Source: Lanius collurio (lineage: Eukaryota > Chordata > Aves > Passeriformes > Laniidae). Taken from it: DNA of 64,000 bases. Every line of letters starts with the position of its first letter. Within the stretch, counting starts at the first letter, position 1. The translations under genes and the position numbers were made by a program. The stretch covers positions 3,435,759 through 3,499,758 of the forward strand of contig JACBWW010000046.1 in the NCBI GenBank assembly GCA_020086605.1, written 5' to 3'. The notes under the pieces were generated by a model. It ran no database searches. It saw only the letters and a program-made list of their open reading frames with translations, and was not told the origin of the DNA. Of the stretch, positions 12,401-21,530 are shown piece by piece.

Positions 12401-15400
12401 ATACAGTTCTAAGAAATTCAAGTATTTATGGGCAAGTAACTTCCAGAGCTGTGGTTTGGGAATGTTTATTGGAGAATGGACAGGGGATCACAGCAGGGTC
12501 CCAGAAAGGGAATAAACTTGTCTTGTCCTGGCTAAAGATGGACACCAAGGCAAAGGGCGGTGAGAAAAAAAAAAGAGAAAAAGGAAAAAATCAAACTAAA
12601 ATCCATTTGCAGAACAGTTTCACAGACTGAGCTCTATGCAGATATTTTATATTTTTTTGGACTATGTAGAATTGATTTTTTTGGCAATCAAATTATTTTT
12701 CAAAGAAACAAACTGCCAAAAGCTGCTTCTTATAATACAGTATTCCCTGGCCACAGCAGAATGAATTGTTTGAACTCCAGATCTATAAGAGAAGCATTTA
12801 TAATTTGGCAATTAGAAGGGCACAGTGCAGGAATCAGCTGCCTTTGCCATTGTTTTGCTTTAGAAAAAAAATGCATTATTCAAAAGAACAGCAAATGGGT
12901 TCCATAATGGGTACAGCAGATTGTGATTGATAGAAGGAGACACCATTAGGATTGAATGTTTTCTGCTCCATGACGATTATGCAGCATATTTATTTCACTG
13001 TTCTGTCTTGCACTCCTATAAATAGGCTTTTCCTACCTATTCCCAGAGCTGGAATTGTTTTCAGTAACACTCAAATATTGCTCCTATTAACCAGCCGAGG
13101 AAACAAAATCTGCAAGACGCAGGAATGGTTTATATCCAAAGCAACATCATTAGTTTTAAAATAGATCTCCCAGATACTCCTGTGCAGAGCTGGGAGCCCA
13201 CTTCATTTTTTTATTTCCTTTTTATCTTCCTTCTCATCAACTGCACAGTTGTTTACACTGCAGCCACTGAGGCAGGGTAGGTGCACTCTGAAGTCCTTGG
13301 GGGAATGTTAAGTGGTTGTGATCCTGAGCACCAGCTGACTCACTTTGGGTAGGAGAACCACACTCAACAGATACCAGCCCACAGAATCCACAAGGGCTGG
13401 ATTGCTCTGGTTTTCCCCTCTCTCTGCTTTCCAAGGTGGGATTTTGCTGAACATTTGGGTCATTCTGGCTATTTTTGTCTCAGCATCTGCTCTGCCAGTG
13501 AGATTCCCAACAAGGTAAGCACAGAGCTTAATCAGTCTCTTAAAACTGAAGGATCTGGCCCAAAACTATTCATTTTATTGAAAGATCTACCCAGTTAAAA
13601 CAAATGAACTGAATGATCTCTGACAGCTTTGGCTGGAATTGACCAGCAGATTTCCAGTGTTAGGGGCGACAGAGACGTTGGGTGGCACCTGAGCCCATGG
13701 GCCATGTCTGAGCTTCTGGAGCCAAGTCAGAATCTCCAAAGCAGAGGTTTCCATTAGAATCCTCTGCTCCCCAAAAAGCAGGAATTGTTCAGGCTTCAGT
13801 TCCCATCCCATCACTCTGCTCTGCCACACCAAGGGCTGCCAGGCAGGACACCCGGATGGGGAAGGGGATGTGAGAACAGACTTGCTGCAAACCAAGGCCA
13901 AACCATTCCAAGGAGATGACTAAATCCTCCTTGTAACTCTTTCCGTGTTGGTTTTGACTAGGCCACATGGAAAATAACAAAATAAGCCAAGAAACTTCTT
14001 CTGGCTCTGCCAAACCTACCAGACATCTCAATGTTGGAACATTCAGCCCTTCCAAACAAAAACCATGGAGCTCAAACAAACATTCCCCAAAAACCCACAT
14101 AAATCCATCAGCAGCCATCAGTGTGCAATTTAGGAAAGAGAGTTACACTTGGAGAGAGCCCTGCTTCTCGTCATACACAGGTTTCCAAACTTAAAAACAT
14201 TTTGGATGTTTTACAGTGAATATAGGCAGGAAGGTTGCCTGGAGAGAGGAGCTGCTGGGCCACACTTACGCCACAATCCCGGAGAGGTGGAACATCTCTG
14301 CAGTGAGGTAGGACAGGTAGCTGTACAGGAACACAAAGAGGGGCTCAATGACACGGATGTCCTTGGTGAAGCGGGTGGTGAAGGCAGCGGTGAACCCAAA
14401 ACTCAGCCCCACTAAAACTCCTCCCAGCCCAACCACAAAGAATTTTCCAACTCCGGCGAAAACATCCACACTTTTGATGGTCGGCATCTCACAGAAAGAG
14501 CGGAAGAGCTTGTAGAGCACCTTGGGGTGGAAAGGAAAGAGGGAAACAGCTGTTAACAGGATGTCCACCAGATGTGGTCATGACACCAAATACACTGCTG
14601 GGATTTCTGCCAGTGCAGCGTCACCTCCTGCCCTGGAGGTCTGGCTCCCACCAGGGCACCCCAGTGGCCCTCATTGACACTTCTTTCCCCCAACATGGAG
14701 TCAAAGAGAAACCTGAAACTTCTCAGTTCACATGAGTGCTGCCAGGACCTTAGGCCAGAGAACTGAACAAAGAATCTTCTGCTAGAAGGGGTTGTTGATG
14801 CTTTTTCCCTCAGCAAATCACAGAATCACTGAGGTTGGAAAAGCCCTCCAAAATCATCAAGTCCAACCATTAATCCAGGACTGCCATATTCACCACTAAA
14901 TCATGTCCCCAGGTGCCACATCCACATGGTTTTTAATCACTTCCAGGTGGGGTGACTCCAATGCTTGACCACCCTTTCCATGAAGAAATTTTCCCCCGTC
15001 TCCAGTCTAAACCTCCCCTGGTGAAATTTGAGGCCATTTCCTCTCATCATGTCACTTGTTCGCTGGGAGAAAAGACCAAACCACCCCCACCCCCAGCTAC
15101 GACCTCACTTCAAGGAGTTGTAGAGGAAACAAAATCTTCCCTGAGCCTCCTTACCTGCAGGCTGAGATTTCCCACCCCACCATTCTCTTAACCCCCTCTG
15201 CAGGTTCAACACCCCAGTTCAGGCTGGTCCTTACCACGGTCACGGCATCATTGAGGAGCGACTCCCCAAAAACCAGGATGTGCAGCTTCTCGTTGACGTG
15301 GATCTCCTCAAAGACGGCCAGCACGGCCACGGGGTCCACGGCGGCGATGAGGCTGCCGAACAGGAGGTTGTGCAGCAGGGACACGTCCTGCAGCTGGAAG

Positions 15401-17356
15401 GCTTTCACCTGGCAGATCCCATAGAGGGAGAAGCCGATCCCAAACACGTTCCAGATGGTGCCCACCACCGCGTAGAGCAGGATGGTGCCGATGTTCTCGA
15501 AAAAGGGGCGGCTGGGCATGAAGTAGCCGGCGTCCAGCACGATGGGGGGCAGGAGGTAGAGGAAAAAGATGTCGCTGTCCATCACTGGTGGTGACCTATC
15601 ATTTAATCCATAGATGATTCCTCCCATGATGAGTCCCACAAAGATCAACAAACAGCTCTCAGGAACGACAGAAGGCAGCTTGTTGTAGAGATGGAACCCT
15701 GGAGGGCATGGACAGATAAAACTGGTGTTATCTCACCAGCCCAAATCCTCAGAAGATCCCCACACTCCCACTGACAGTAGGTTACACCTCAGAGTAGCAC
15801 AAATAAATTCACATAGTGAGGGTGAAGTCACTCAGAAATTGGTTAGAAAATCTAAAAATTATAGAAAGTGCCAAAATTCCTCAAATTTATGTCAGTTCAG
15901 ACCTCATTACATTATAGCATAAGGTTAGAGAGATATATTGAGGTAATAAATGAAAAGTAATAATCTGCATAAATGAAAGTGTTTGGGATTATTAATTATG
16001 TAATCTCATCAACATCCCATCTTCAGCACTAACAGAAATAACAACTGCTAATTTTAAAAACAATGCAGATTCTATACACTAAAAAAAAAAATCACAAAAA
16101 GCCTTCCATTAATTATATATAGCTTCACTTTTAATATTATTTAATCATTAACATTTAAAGCTAAAAAGCTAAAAAATGCTCAATCAAGCCAGTCTTGTGC
16201 AATGCCCAATATTAGAACAACCACCACAAGTATAAAGTGAGTTATTAAAAGAAAAAGTCATTGAAACAAAGCTAACTGAAATAGAAATAATAATTTTTTA
16301 AAATCTCTGATCATTATTATGTCTTCATGCATATGACTAGAATTGGAGTCTCCTTATGTAACATGAAATTAGTGAGACAAAAAGGCCATTTCCATCTGAA
16401 AACTTCTGATCTAACTCAATCTTAGAGACTTCTCCATTCTGAGAAAAAGAAATAAAAGAAAAAAATGCTGTAAAATAACTTTTATAGAAGTAATTTAACA
16501 GATTTGAAGACAATTCCTGGAGAAAAATACTTTCACCTTCCTGTGCTCTGTTTTGCAGGGAAACAAAGGAAAAATCAGCTATTTTGCATAGCTTAAACTT
16601 TTTTTAGATGTCATCACACAGACAGTTGGTGCAAAGAGATTTTATTTTAGGTTGTGTAACGCTCTGAACATGGATGGAATTATTCCTTGGTCAGACACTG
16701 GGCACTTTTAGAAGAATAAGGAATCCTCATTTTAAGATGAAGATGTCAGTGGACAACCTGCACAGAGCGTGGCTGGCAAGAAAATCAAGCTGAACACACA
16801 CCTTGGTGTGTCCTGCAGTTAAATCAAATCCCTCCTCCTGGAAACCTGGTATTTTTCCTCCTAACAGCAACAGCATTCCCAGGTGGGAATTTCTACATGG
16901 AAAAACACCACTTCCAACCCAAAATGCTCCTTGTTTTGGACCCTTGCAGCACGTCTGGCCCACGGGGTGTGCGAATCCTGAGGCTTTGGTGTGTAACCTC
17001 AGGCTCCAAGACTGGAGAGGAGCTGAAGCAAAGGCCACCCCTGCCCACACCACCCTCCCCGAGATTCCCCATCCCACCTCATCCTCTCAGGAGCCCTCAC
17101 CTATCTTAGCCAAGGATGCCAGCATGATCCAGAGCGTGATTTCAAAGGGGACCTGGACGTGCTGATAATCCAGAGAGAAGAACGCGTGCTCCGAGGAGTC
17201 GTTGCCCTGGGCTTCCTCGGCAGCCCAGCTGCTGTTCTCCAGGATCGTGTCCTCCAGCAGTGGCTCCTGCAGGGCTCCCACCCCGGGGGCTTGGAGGATG
17301 CAGGAGAGCCAGGAGCCAGCCAGGACAGATGCAGCTCTGTGTCCTTGGCTCGCCAT
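284..17356 (-). CDS. Plasma-membrane Na+/H+ exchanger (SLC9 family, NHE1/2/4 clade), partial at left edge
   Basis: Eight exons join in frame: 17356-17101, 15698-15235, 14520-14270, 11127-10910, 7319-7123, 3794-3705, 1542-1472 and 448-284. They give 570 residues from an ATG in a strong Kozak context (GGGCCATGG). The family exchanges external Na+ for internal H+ across the plasma membrane. Key NHE1 positions are kept: the PP pair at 136-137 (NHE1 167-168), D207 (D238), E231 (E262), the ND pair at 235-236 (D267), E315 (E346), R394 (R425) and the YGGLRGAI motif with R427 (R458). The cytosolic CHP-binding helix follows at about 485-510. The transport core mixes NHE1-like and NHE2/4-like signatures, while exon 8 resembles NHE2/4, so I do not assign SLC9A1, SLC9A2 or SLC9A4. 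It may be the extra paralog annotated as NHE-beta-like in non-mammals (inference). The distal tail lies outside the window. No frameshift or internal stop is seen. Confidence 0.93.
790..925 (-). repeat. CR1 LINE 3' fragment
   Basis: Contains ttaggttggaaaagacctctgagatcatc, cut here to its core "ggttggaaaagacctctgag", the inverted 3' end of an avian CR1. Diverged. Confidence 0.6.
1472..1542 (-). CDS. NHE-like exon 7, 71-nt microexon with CHP-binding helix
   Basis: The acceptor is CTCTTTAG|TTC and the donor is GACAA|GTAAGG. It is 71 nt, phase 0 in and phase 2 out, joining exactly to exon 8 (AA + G = Lys516). It encodes [17 protein letters not shown] and then YYWKDK. F493, L494, L497 and L498 match the NHE1 residues F526, L527, L530 and L531 known to bind calcineurin-homologous protein (CHP). 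CHP binding is needed for activity and surface expression in the family. It sits in an otherwise non-coding intron. Confidence 0.92.
2345..2490 (+). repeat. CR1 LINE 3' fragment
   Basis: Reads in CR1 sense: "gtgtccaaggccagcttgg", then "cccatggcagggggtggaac" and "aaggtcccttccaactgaaa". Confidence 0.8.
3115..3262 (-). repeat. CR1 LINE 3' fragment
   Basis: Inverted CR1 tail: "ggaatggtttgggttggaag", "ccatgggcagggacacctt" and "caggttgctccaagctccat". Confidence 0.8.
3705..3794 (-). CDS. NHE-like exon 6 (start of cytosolic tail)
   Basis: Thirty codons in phase 0, residues 463-492, starting [14 protein letters not shown] after TTCGCAG and ending IHIR|GTAAGT. The cluster KRKR at 476-479 lies where NHE1 has its basic phosphoinositide-binding stretch. 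[10 protein letters not shown] is the NHE1-type wording; as I recall, NHE2 has RPLVEFLDVK. Confidence 0.93.
3795..7122. other. NHE-like intron 5
   Basis: Mostly unique sequence, with a moderately GC-rich patch around 5850-6300 that is not a convincing CpG island. A 31-bp tandem array lies at 6928-7030, just outside exon 5. Several short open frames here show no family similarity. Confidence 0.55.
6928..7030. repeat. 31-bp tandem repeat, about 3.3 copies
   Basis: Copies begin at 6928, 6959, 6990 and 7021, exactly 31 bases apart, each starting ggagcaccagaat(t/a)cctt. The array lies about 90 bases beyond the exon 5 donor of the NHE-like gene. Confidence 0.9.
7123..7319 (-). CDS. NHE-like exon 5 (YGGLRGAI helix)
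   Basis: Residues 397-462. The acceptor is GCTTTTCAG and the donor is ACAG|GTAAAA. It contains [19 protein letters not shown], the most diagnostic motif of plasma-membrane NHEs, with R427 matching NHE1 R458. A basic loop (HRKKLF) and the last membrane helix follow. The FSLVFLLP and [13 protein letters not shown] wording leans toward NHE2. Confidence 0.95.
8828..9240 (-). repeat. CR1 LINE fragment
   Basis: Inverted tail "agaatcccagaattgttaag" with "gatcatcaagtccaacta" and "cattgccctgggcagcccat". The inner part is diverged and the right limit is approximate. Confidence 0.65.
10203..10275 (+). repeat. Short CR1 3' tail
   Basis: "aggtcagaccagatgatctc" followed by "ctgccaacctcaacaattcc" matches the sense CR1 terminus. 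Confidence 0.55.
10910..11127 (-). CDS. NHE-like exon 4
   Basis: Residues 324-397 (both end codons split). The acceptor is CTTCCTCAG and the donor is CTTG|GTAGGG. It contains [20 protein letters not shown], then [17 protein letters not shown], then HEWNW and LIWRALG. The YVEANIS..SHTT..KMWSSVS wording is NHE1-like. D360 replaces the Glu equivalent to NHE1 E391. Confidence 0.94.
11128..14269. other. NHE-like intron 3
   Basis: I see no repeat family, RNA gene or exon in this AT-rich intron. Confidence 0.5.
14270..14520 (-). CDS. NHE-like exon 3
   Basis: Residues 241-323 plus two bases of Ala324. The acceptor is CCCCAAG and the donor is GTGGC|GTAAGT. It carries a glycine-rich membrane helix ([11 protein letters not shown]), the [20 protein letters not shown] segment, and AEMFHLSGI with E315, the counterpart of inhibitor-sensitivity residue E346 in NHE1. 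The [22 protein letters not shown] wording is closest to NHE2/NHE1 and unlike NHE3/NHE5. Confidence 0.94.
14815..15150 (-). repeat. CR1 LINE fragment in NHE-like intron 2
   Basis: Begins "cacagaatcactgaggttgg", then "atcaagtccaaccattaatc" and "ttcctctcatcatgtcactt". It fills much of the intron between exons 2 and 3. Confidence 0.75.
15235..15698 (-). CDS. NHE-like exon 2 (core transport helices, ND motif)
   Basis: Residues 86-240, entered in phase 1 after CTCCAG and left in phase 0 at GTG|GTAAGG. It contains [12 protein letters not shown], then [18 protein letters not shown] (the amiloride/cariporide-sensitive helix region in NHE1) and [19 protein letters not shown]. It ends with [11 protein letters not shown], which holds the Asp equivalent to NHE1 D267 needed for cation exchange. 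Confidence 0.95.
15699..17100. other. NHE-like intron 1
   Basis: Strongly AT-rich from about 15770 to 16660, with short A runs. No coding or repeat feature is recognised. Confidence 0.5.
17101..17356 (-). CDS. NHE-like exon 1 (start codon, signal/TM1, first conserved block)
   Basis: This exon encodes residues 1-85 plus one base of Gly86. It opens with a hydrophobic stretch after [10 protein letters not shown] that could be a signal peptide or first membrane helix. A short acidic extracellular loop follows, with sequons NSS and NDS. The family block [19 protein letters not shown] then leads into a conserved helix. The donor is ATAG|GTGAGG. The open frame continues upstream, but the next candidate start there is a TTG, so the ATG at 17356 is the first supported start. 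Confidence 0.9.
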
Positions 17357-18442
17357 GGCCCTGGAAGCTGCTGGCGGCTCCCACTGCGGTGGGTGAGCGT
17401 TTGGAAGCGCGGCTGGAGACACCAGCACTCGTGGGGGGGGCTGCAAAGGGAGGAGCAAATGCTCCACCTCAGGCTGGTTTCCCTCTCTGGTCAATTAGTT
17501 TCCAGCTGGGAGATCCCACTGGAGATTGGTGGGTTTTGTTGCCATCTGCCCAAATAGGGGCTCCTCCTGTGGATGCTTCCTTGAGGAAACGCATCATGTG
17601 TCCTCAGACCAACAGCAGAACTCACATTTTAGTCCCAACTCTTGATGTATTTTGGGTCCCACTCCCTCATAAACCCTTCTTGGAGGGGAAAAATAACCTT
17701 CACTGCTGTTAGAACAGACAGACTTGACAAAATAGGTCCCACAAAAAACCCTATCCCGAAACATCTCCATCCCACAGAGGGCTTCCCTAGATTTCTGCAG
17801 TGCCCACACGAAGAACACAACACAAACATTACTGGAAATCAGTTTCCATTTGGTAAAACAAGCAAATCACACAGTTTATTGGGCTAAATACAGAGCTGCA
17901 GGAATGGAGGGCACCAGTGTGAGACAAATAAGGCTCTACAATTGCTAGAAGCTTCCTATAAAAAACACTTATAGGAAAAGTTCTCTTCATCGCTCTTGAA
18001 AACAGCATCAAAACCAAGTTGCTCAGAGTAGTTGGAAAAACTGAAAAATAAAGGTAGTTGCAACAGTGTTTAACAGGTTTTAATAACACAGAGAAAAGAA
18101 AATGTATTGGGTCAAATTCCTCCATTGTGAAGCTTCATTTAGGTTGGTGATGTTTCAAGAGGCACAAATTTAGCCCAGAGAACACTGGTAATTAAAATCC
18201 AAGGCCCAGGGCTATTACCAGACAGATCGATGGCCTATTTGTTCCCTTCAGCCACCTAAGTGACCCCAAAATCAAGTGTCAGTGACAGGCTGGTGACCCA
18301 CTTCGGAGCTGTACCACGCGAGTTCCCTCTTCCTCATCCCATTTGTAAAGAAAGAGGAGCATAAATTTTGGAAGGCAGGAGGGATGCAGGGATACACTCG
18401 AGGAGTGACTGCCTTCTGCTTTACCAGGGTTCATTTGAATTT

Positions 18443-18670
18443 CATGGAATCACACAATGATTTGGGTTGGAAAGGACCTTAAAACTCCTCTCATTCCAAC
18501 CATTCCCTCCCCCTGGGACACATCCCATGATCTCAGGTTGCTCCAAGCTCCATCCAGCCTCGGCCTTGGACATTTCCAGGAATGAGGCAGCCACAGCTTC
18601 TCTGGAAAACCTGTGCCAGGGCCTCCCCACACTCACAGGGAGGAATTTCTTCCTAATATCTAACAAGATA
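18443..18670 (-). repeat. CR1 LINE 3' fragment
   Basis: "atgatttgggttggaaagga", "ggttgctccaagctccatcc" and "gaatttcttcctaatatcta" in the inverted CR1 order. Confidence 0.85.
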
Positions 18671-19202
18671 TCACTCATTACTCTGAAGAAGGGAGAATAG
18701 TGCGCTTAACAGCAATTAAGAAGTAATTAAGAAATTATTTAGCCAGAGGAAGAGCAATGGAAGCAGCTCTGAGCCTGGGCTCACATCCCAAGCCATCATA
18801 TTTCCACTTTCTGTTGAAATATTTGGTGTTAAGAGTTTGAGGACTTGTTCCATTTGGCAGCATGGAAAAGGAGTTCTGCCAGCCCCCCATTCCCCTCCAC
18901 TCCCAAATGATCCATTTTGGTTTTTGCTATTCTCAGGGGAAAAAAAAGCAAGAAAGTTAATGCTCACCTACATCTCCCTTAAGCCAAAAATTAAATATTT
19001 GCAACTTGGAGGGGGATAAAAAGCCTTGCATTGGGGAGCTCAATAGCATCCTGGAAACTGGTTTTGTGTGTAGAATCTATCTATTCTATTTAATAATACA
19101 ACCAGAAAAAAAAACCCAGCCAACAGAGCTGGGATGGAATTTGAGGAAGGTCAACAGGGAAGATAATTTTAAAATATGCTGTTTTTCAAAGAAAGCTGCC
19201 TT

Positions 19203-19262
19203 ATAAAATCATAGAATCATTAAGGTTGGAAAAGACCTCTACGATCATCAAGTTCATTACAT
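19203..19262 (-). repeat. Short CR1 tail
   Basis: "aatcatagaatcattaaggt" then "tggaaaagacctctacgatc", the extreme inverted CR1 3' end. Confidence 0.7.
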
Positions 19263-21177
19263 ATTAGCTATGAATAAGCCAAAAGCCAAAGGCAAAAAGT
19301 TCTGTTGTAACAGGATTTGTGCTGTTCCTCTGGTAATGGCTATTGATATTATTGATCCACTTTCTCACGTGAGCACCATTTGATCTGATGTCTATGGACA
19401 GGCTTTCATTTTTTCCCTAATGTAATGCTCTTGCCCACATTTTTTTGGTCTCCAGGTTGGATTTTCACCTCCACAATTGGGCTAATGGGCACCTTGCTCC
19501 TGGTAGGATGAGGAAGACTTGGAGAAGAACAGAGTTATTATGGGATGTGATATCAGTGACCAAAACTCAGGCTCCTGCAATAAAAATGTGATGTTTCTAC
19601 ACCCTTTTTCCCCAGGGAACACTCACCTCCTGACCACGGGCAGCCCCACAAGTACCATGGTGGATTATCCATGAGGGACATCTTGGCTTTCCCTAGGGAA
19701 ACCCTTCAGTGCTCCATGCTGAAGTCTGGGACAGAGATCAGCCAGACAATATTTGGGAGCACCCAGGTGATGTTTTACTGCTACCACTTTTTCTTATTTT
19801 TTTTTGTCCCTTTTTATAAGTAAATCTTTTGTTTTCAGCTTACCCTAAAAACCTCCAAACCACTCATCCCACTTCCCCTTCTGGGAAGGATCCCACACAC
19901 AGCTATTTTGGGCAGCAGGACCAGGAAACCCTCAAGCCATCACATGGGGTCTCTCAGCACGTCACAGGCCATGGAGACACAGAAGTAACTTGGTGCTGCA
20001 GGGAGCTGGGGAGCCTCGTGGGCACCCAGAGCCCAGGCAGGCTGAGATTTAATATAACATCAGAGATTCCAGTCAGAAATCTGGGTTTTAGGAGGATTCA
20101 AACACAATTACACTGAGCAGCTGGAATGTCGATAAGGAACAAGTTAAAAGGATGCATCTCAGCAGAGGTGTGAGCACATTCTGCCTCCTCACTAGGGAGA
20201 TCTTGGGTATTTAATTCATGGACTTCACCTCAGTGTGGAGATCAGCTCCCATTTATTGGCTGCCTTCAGGACACCACATCCTGCTCCCCCACATTTTCAG
20301 GGGAAATCCGTGCTTTACCTGAAGTTTTTTACCTGCTGGATGCAGCCTTTGGTTTCTCTCCATGGAACAAACATCAGCAGGTGGCTATTCCCAAGGATGT
20401 CTTTGTTATATAAAATATTCAATAAAGCTGTCCCCAAGCCATTTGCCTGTGATCAGTGACCTGTCCTTGCTGTTGGATGGCTGGGCTGGAGCACAGCCTG
20501 GAGAGCAAAGGGAAAGGGAGCTGTGCCCATGGCCTTTCCCAGTGTGCAAACACCACCAGCCCCAATAGCCACACAGAGCATTTCACTCTCTGATTTGTAC
20601 AAATTTAACATGTGCAACATGAATATTTTTTGCTTCCTATTTCAGGAAAGTTTGTAATTCAATTACCAGGAAAGAAGAACAAAATTTGCTAATTTAAAAC
20701 TTCAAGGCAAGATTTTCAGGAAATTAGTGTGCAGTTCTCTTCCCTATTCCATTACGTTCACAAATCTCACTCATTGAAACAAACAGCCAACACAGCTTAA
20801 AATAAAATGTGAGAGCAGGTCTGGGTGTTCTCTCACTTATCTTTGTTAACTCTTGTTACCTCTCAAATTAGTAATTAATTATTGAAATATCAACTTCGTG
20901 CAGCTAAGCAATAGAACAAGGGAATAAATGGTCTGTGGGCCTTACAAATTTGGCAACAGAAAGCAGAAGTGTGTAATCACTACAGATGGGAATGAGAACA
21001 AAACCCAGCAGATTAAGAAATTGCATTATTGCACAAAATTAGAAACTTATTTGAGGAGGATCAAGGATCCTAAACAGCAAATGAGAGTCCAGGAAAGCAA
21101 AGCCTCTGTCTCCCAACAGAGGAGTGAGAGGCAGGAAAAGCCTTCCTGCACCAGCATGGGGAGAAAGGATAAAAATT

Positions 21178-21530
21178 CATGGGATGACAGACTGGTTTGG
21201 GTTGGAAGAGACCTTTAAAATCATCCAGTGCCACCCCCTGCCATTGTCAGGGACACCTTCCCCTAGCCCAGGCTGCTCCAAGCCTGGCCTTGGACACTTC
21301 CAGGGATGGGGCAGCCACAGCTTCTCTGGGCACCCTGTGCCAGGGCCTCAGCATCCTCACAGGCAGGAATTCCTTCCCAATATCCCATCTAACCCTGCCC
21401 TCTGGCAGTGGGAAGCCATTCCCCCCTGTCTTGTCACTCTGGGCCCTTGTCCCAAGTCCCTCTCCAGCTCTCTTGGAGTCCCTTCAGGCACGGGAAGGGG
21501 CTCTGAGCTCTCCCAGAGCCCTCCCAGCCT
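21178..21530 (-). repeat. CR1 LINE 3' fragment, well preserved
   Basis: Runs through the canonical inverted order: "tggtttgggttggaagagac", "gccagggcctcagcatcctc", "cccttgtcccaagtccctct". The long open frames here come from this repeat. Confidence 0.88.

Noticed and set aside
15280..15594. 104-codon plus-strand frame.
   Set aside because: Antisense shadow of NHE exon 2.
17357..17494. Upstream in-frame extension of the NHE-like protein.
   Set aside because: It starts at TTG and has no family similarity; the ATG at 17356 has a strong Kozak context.
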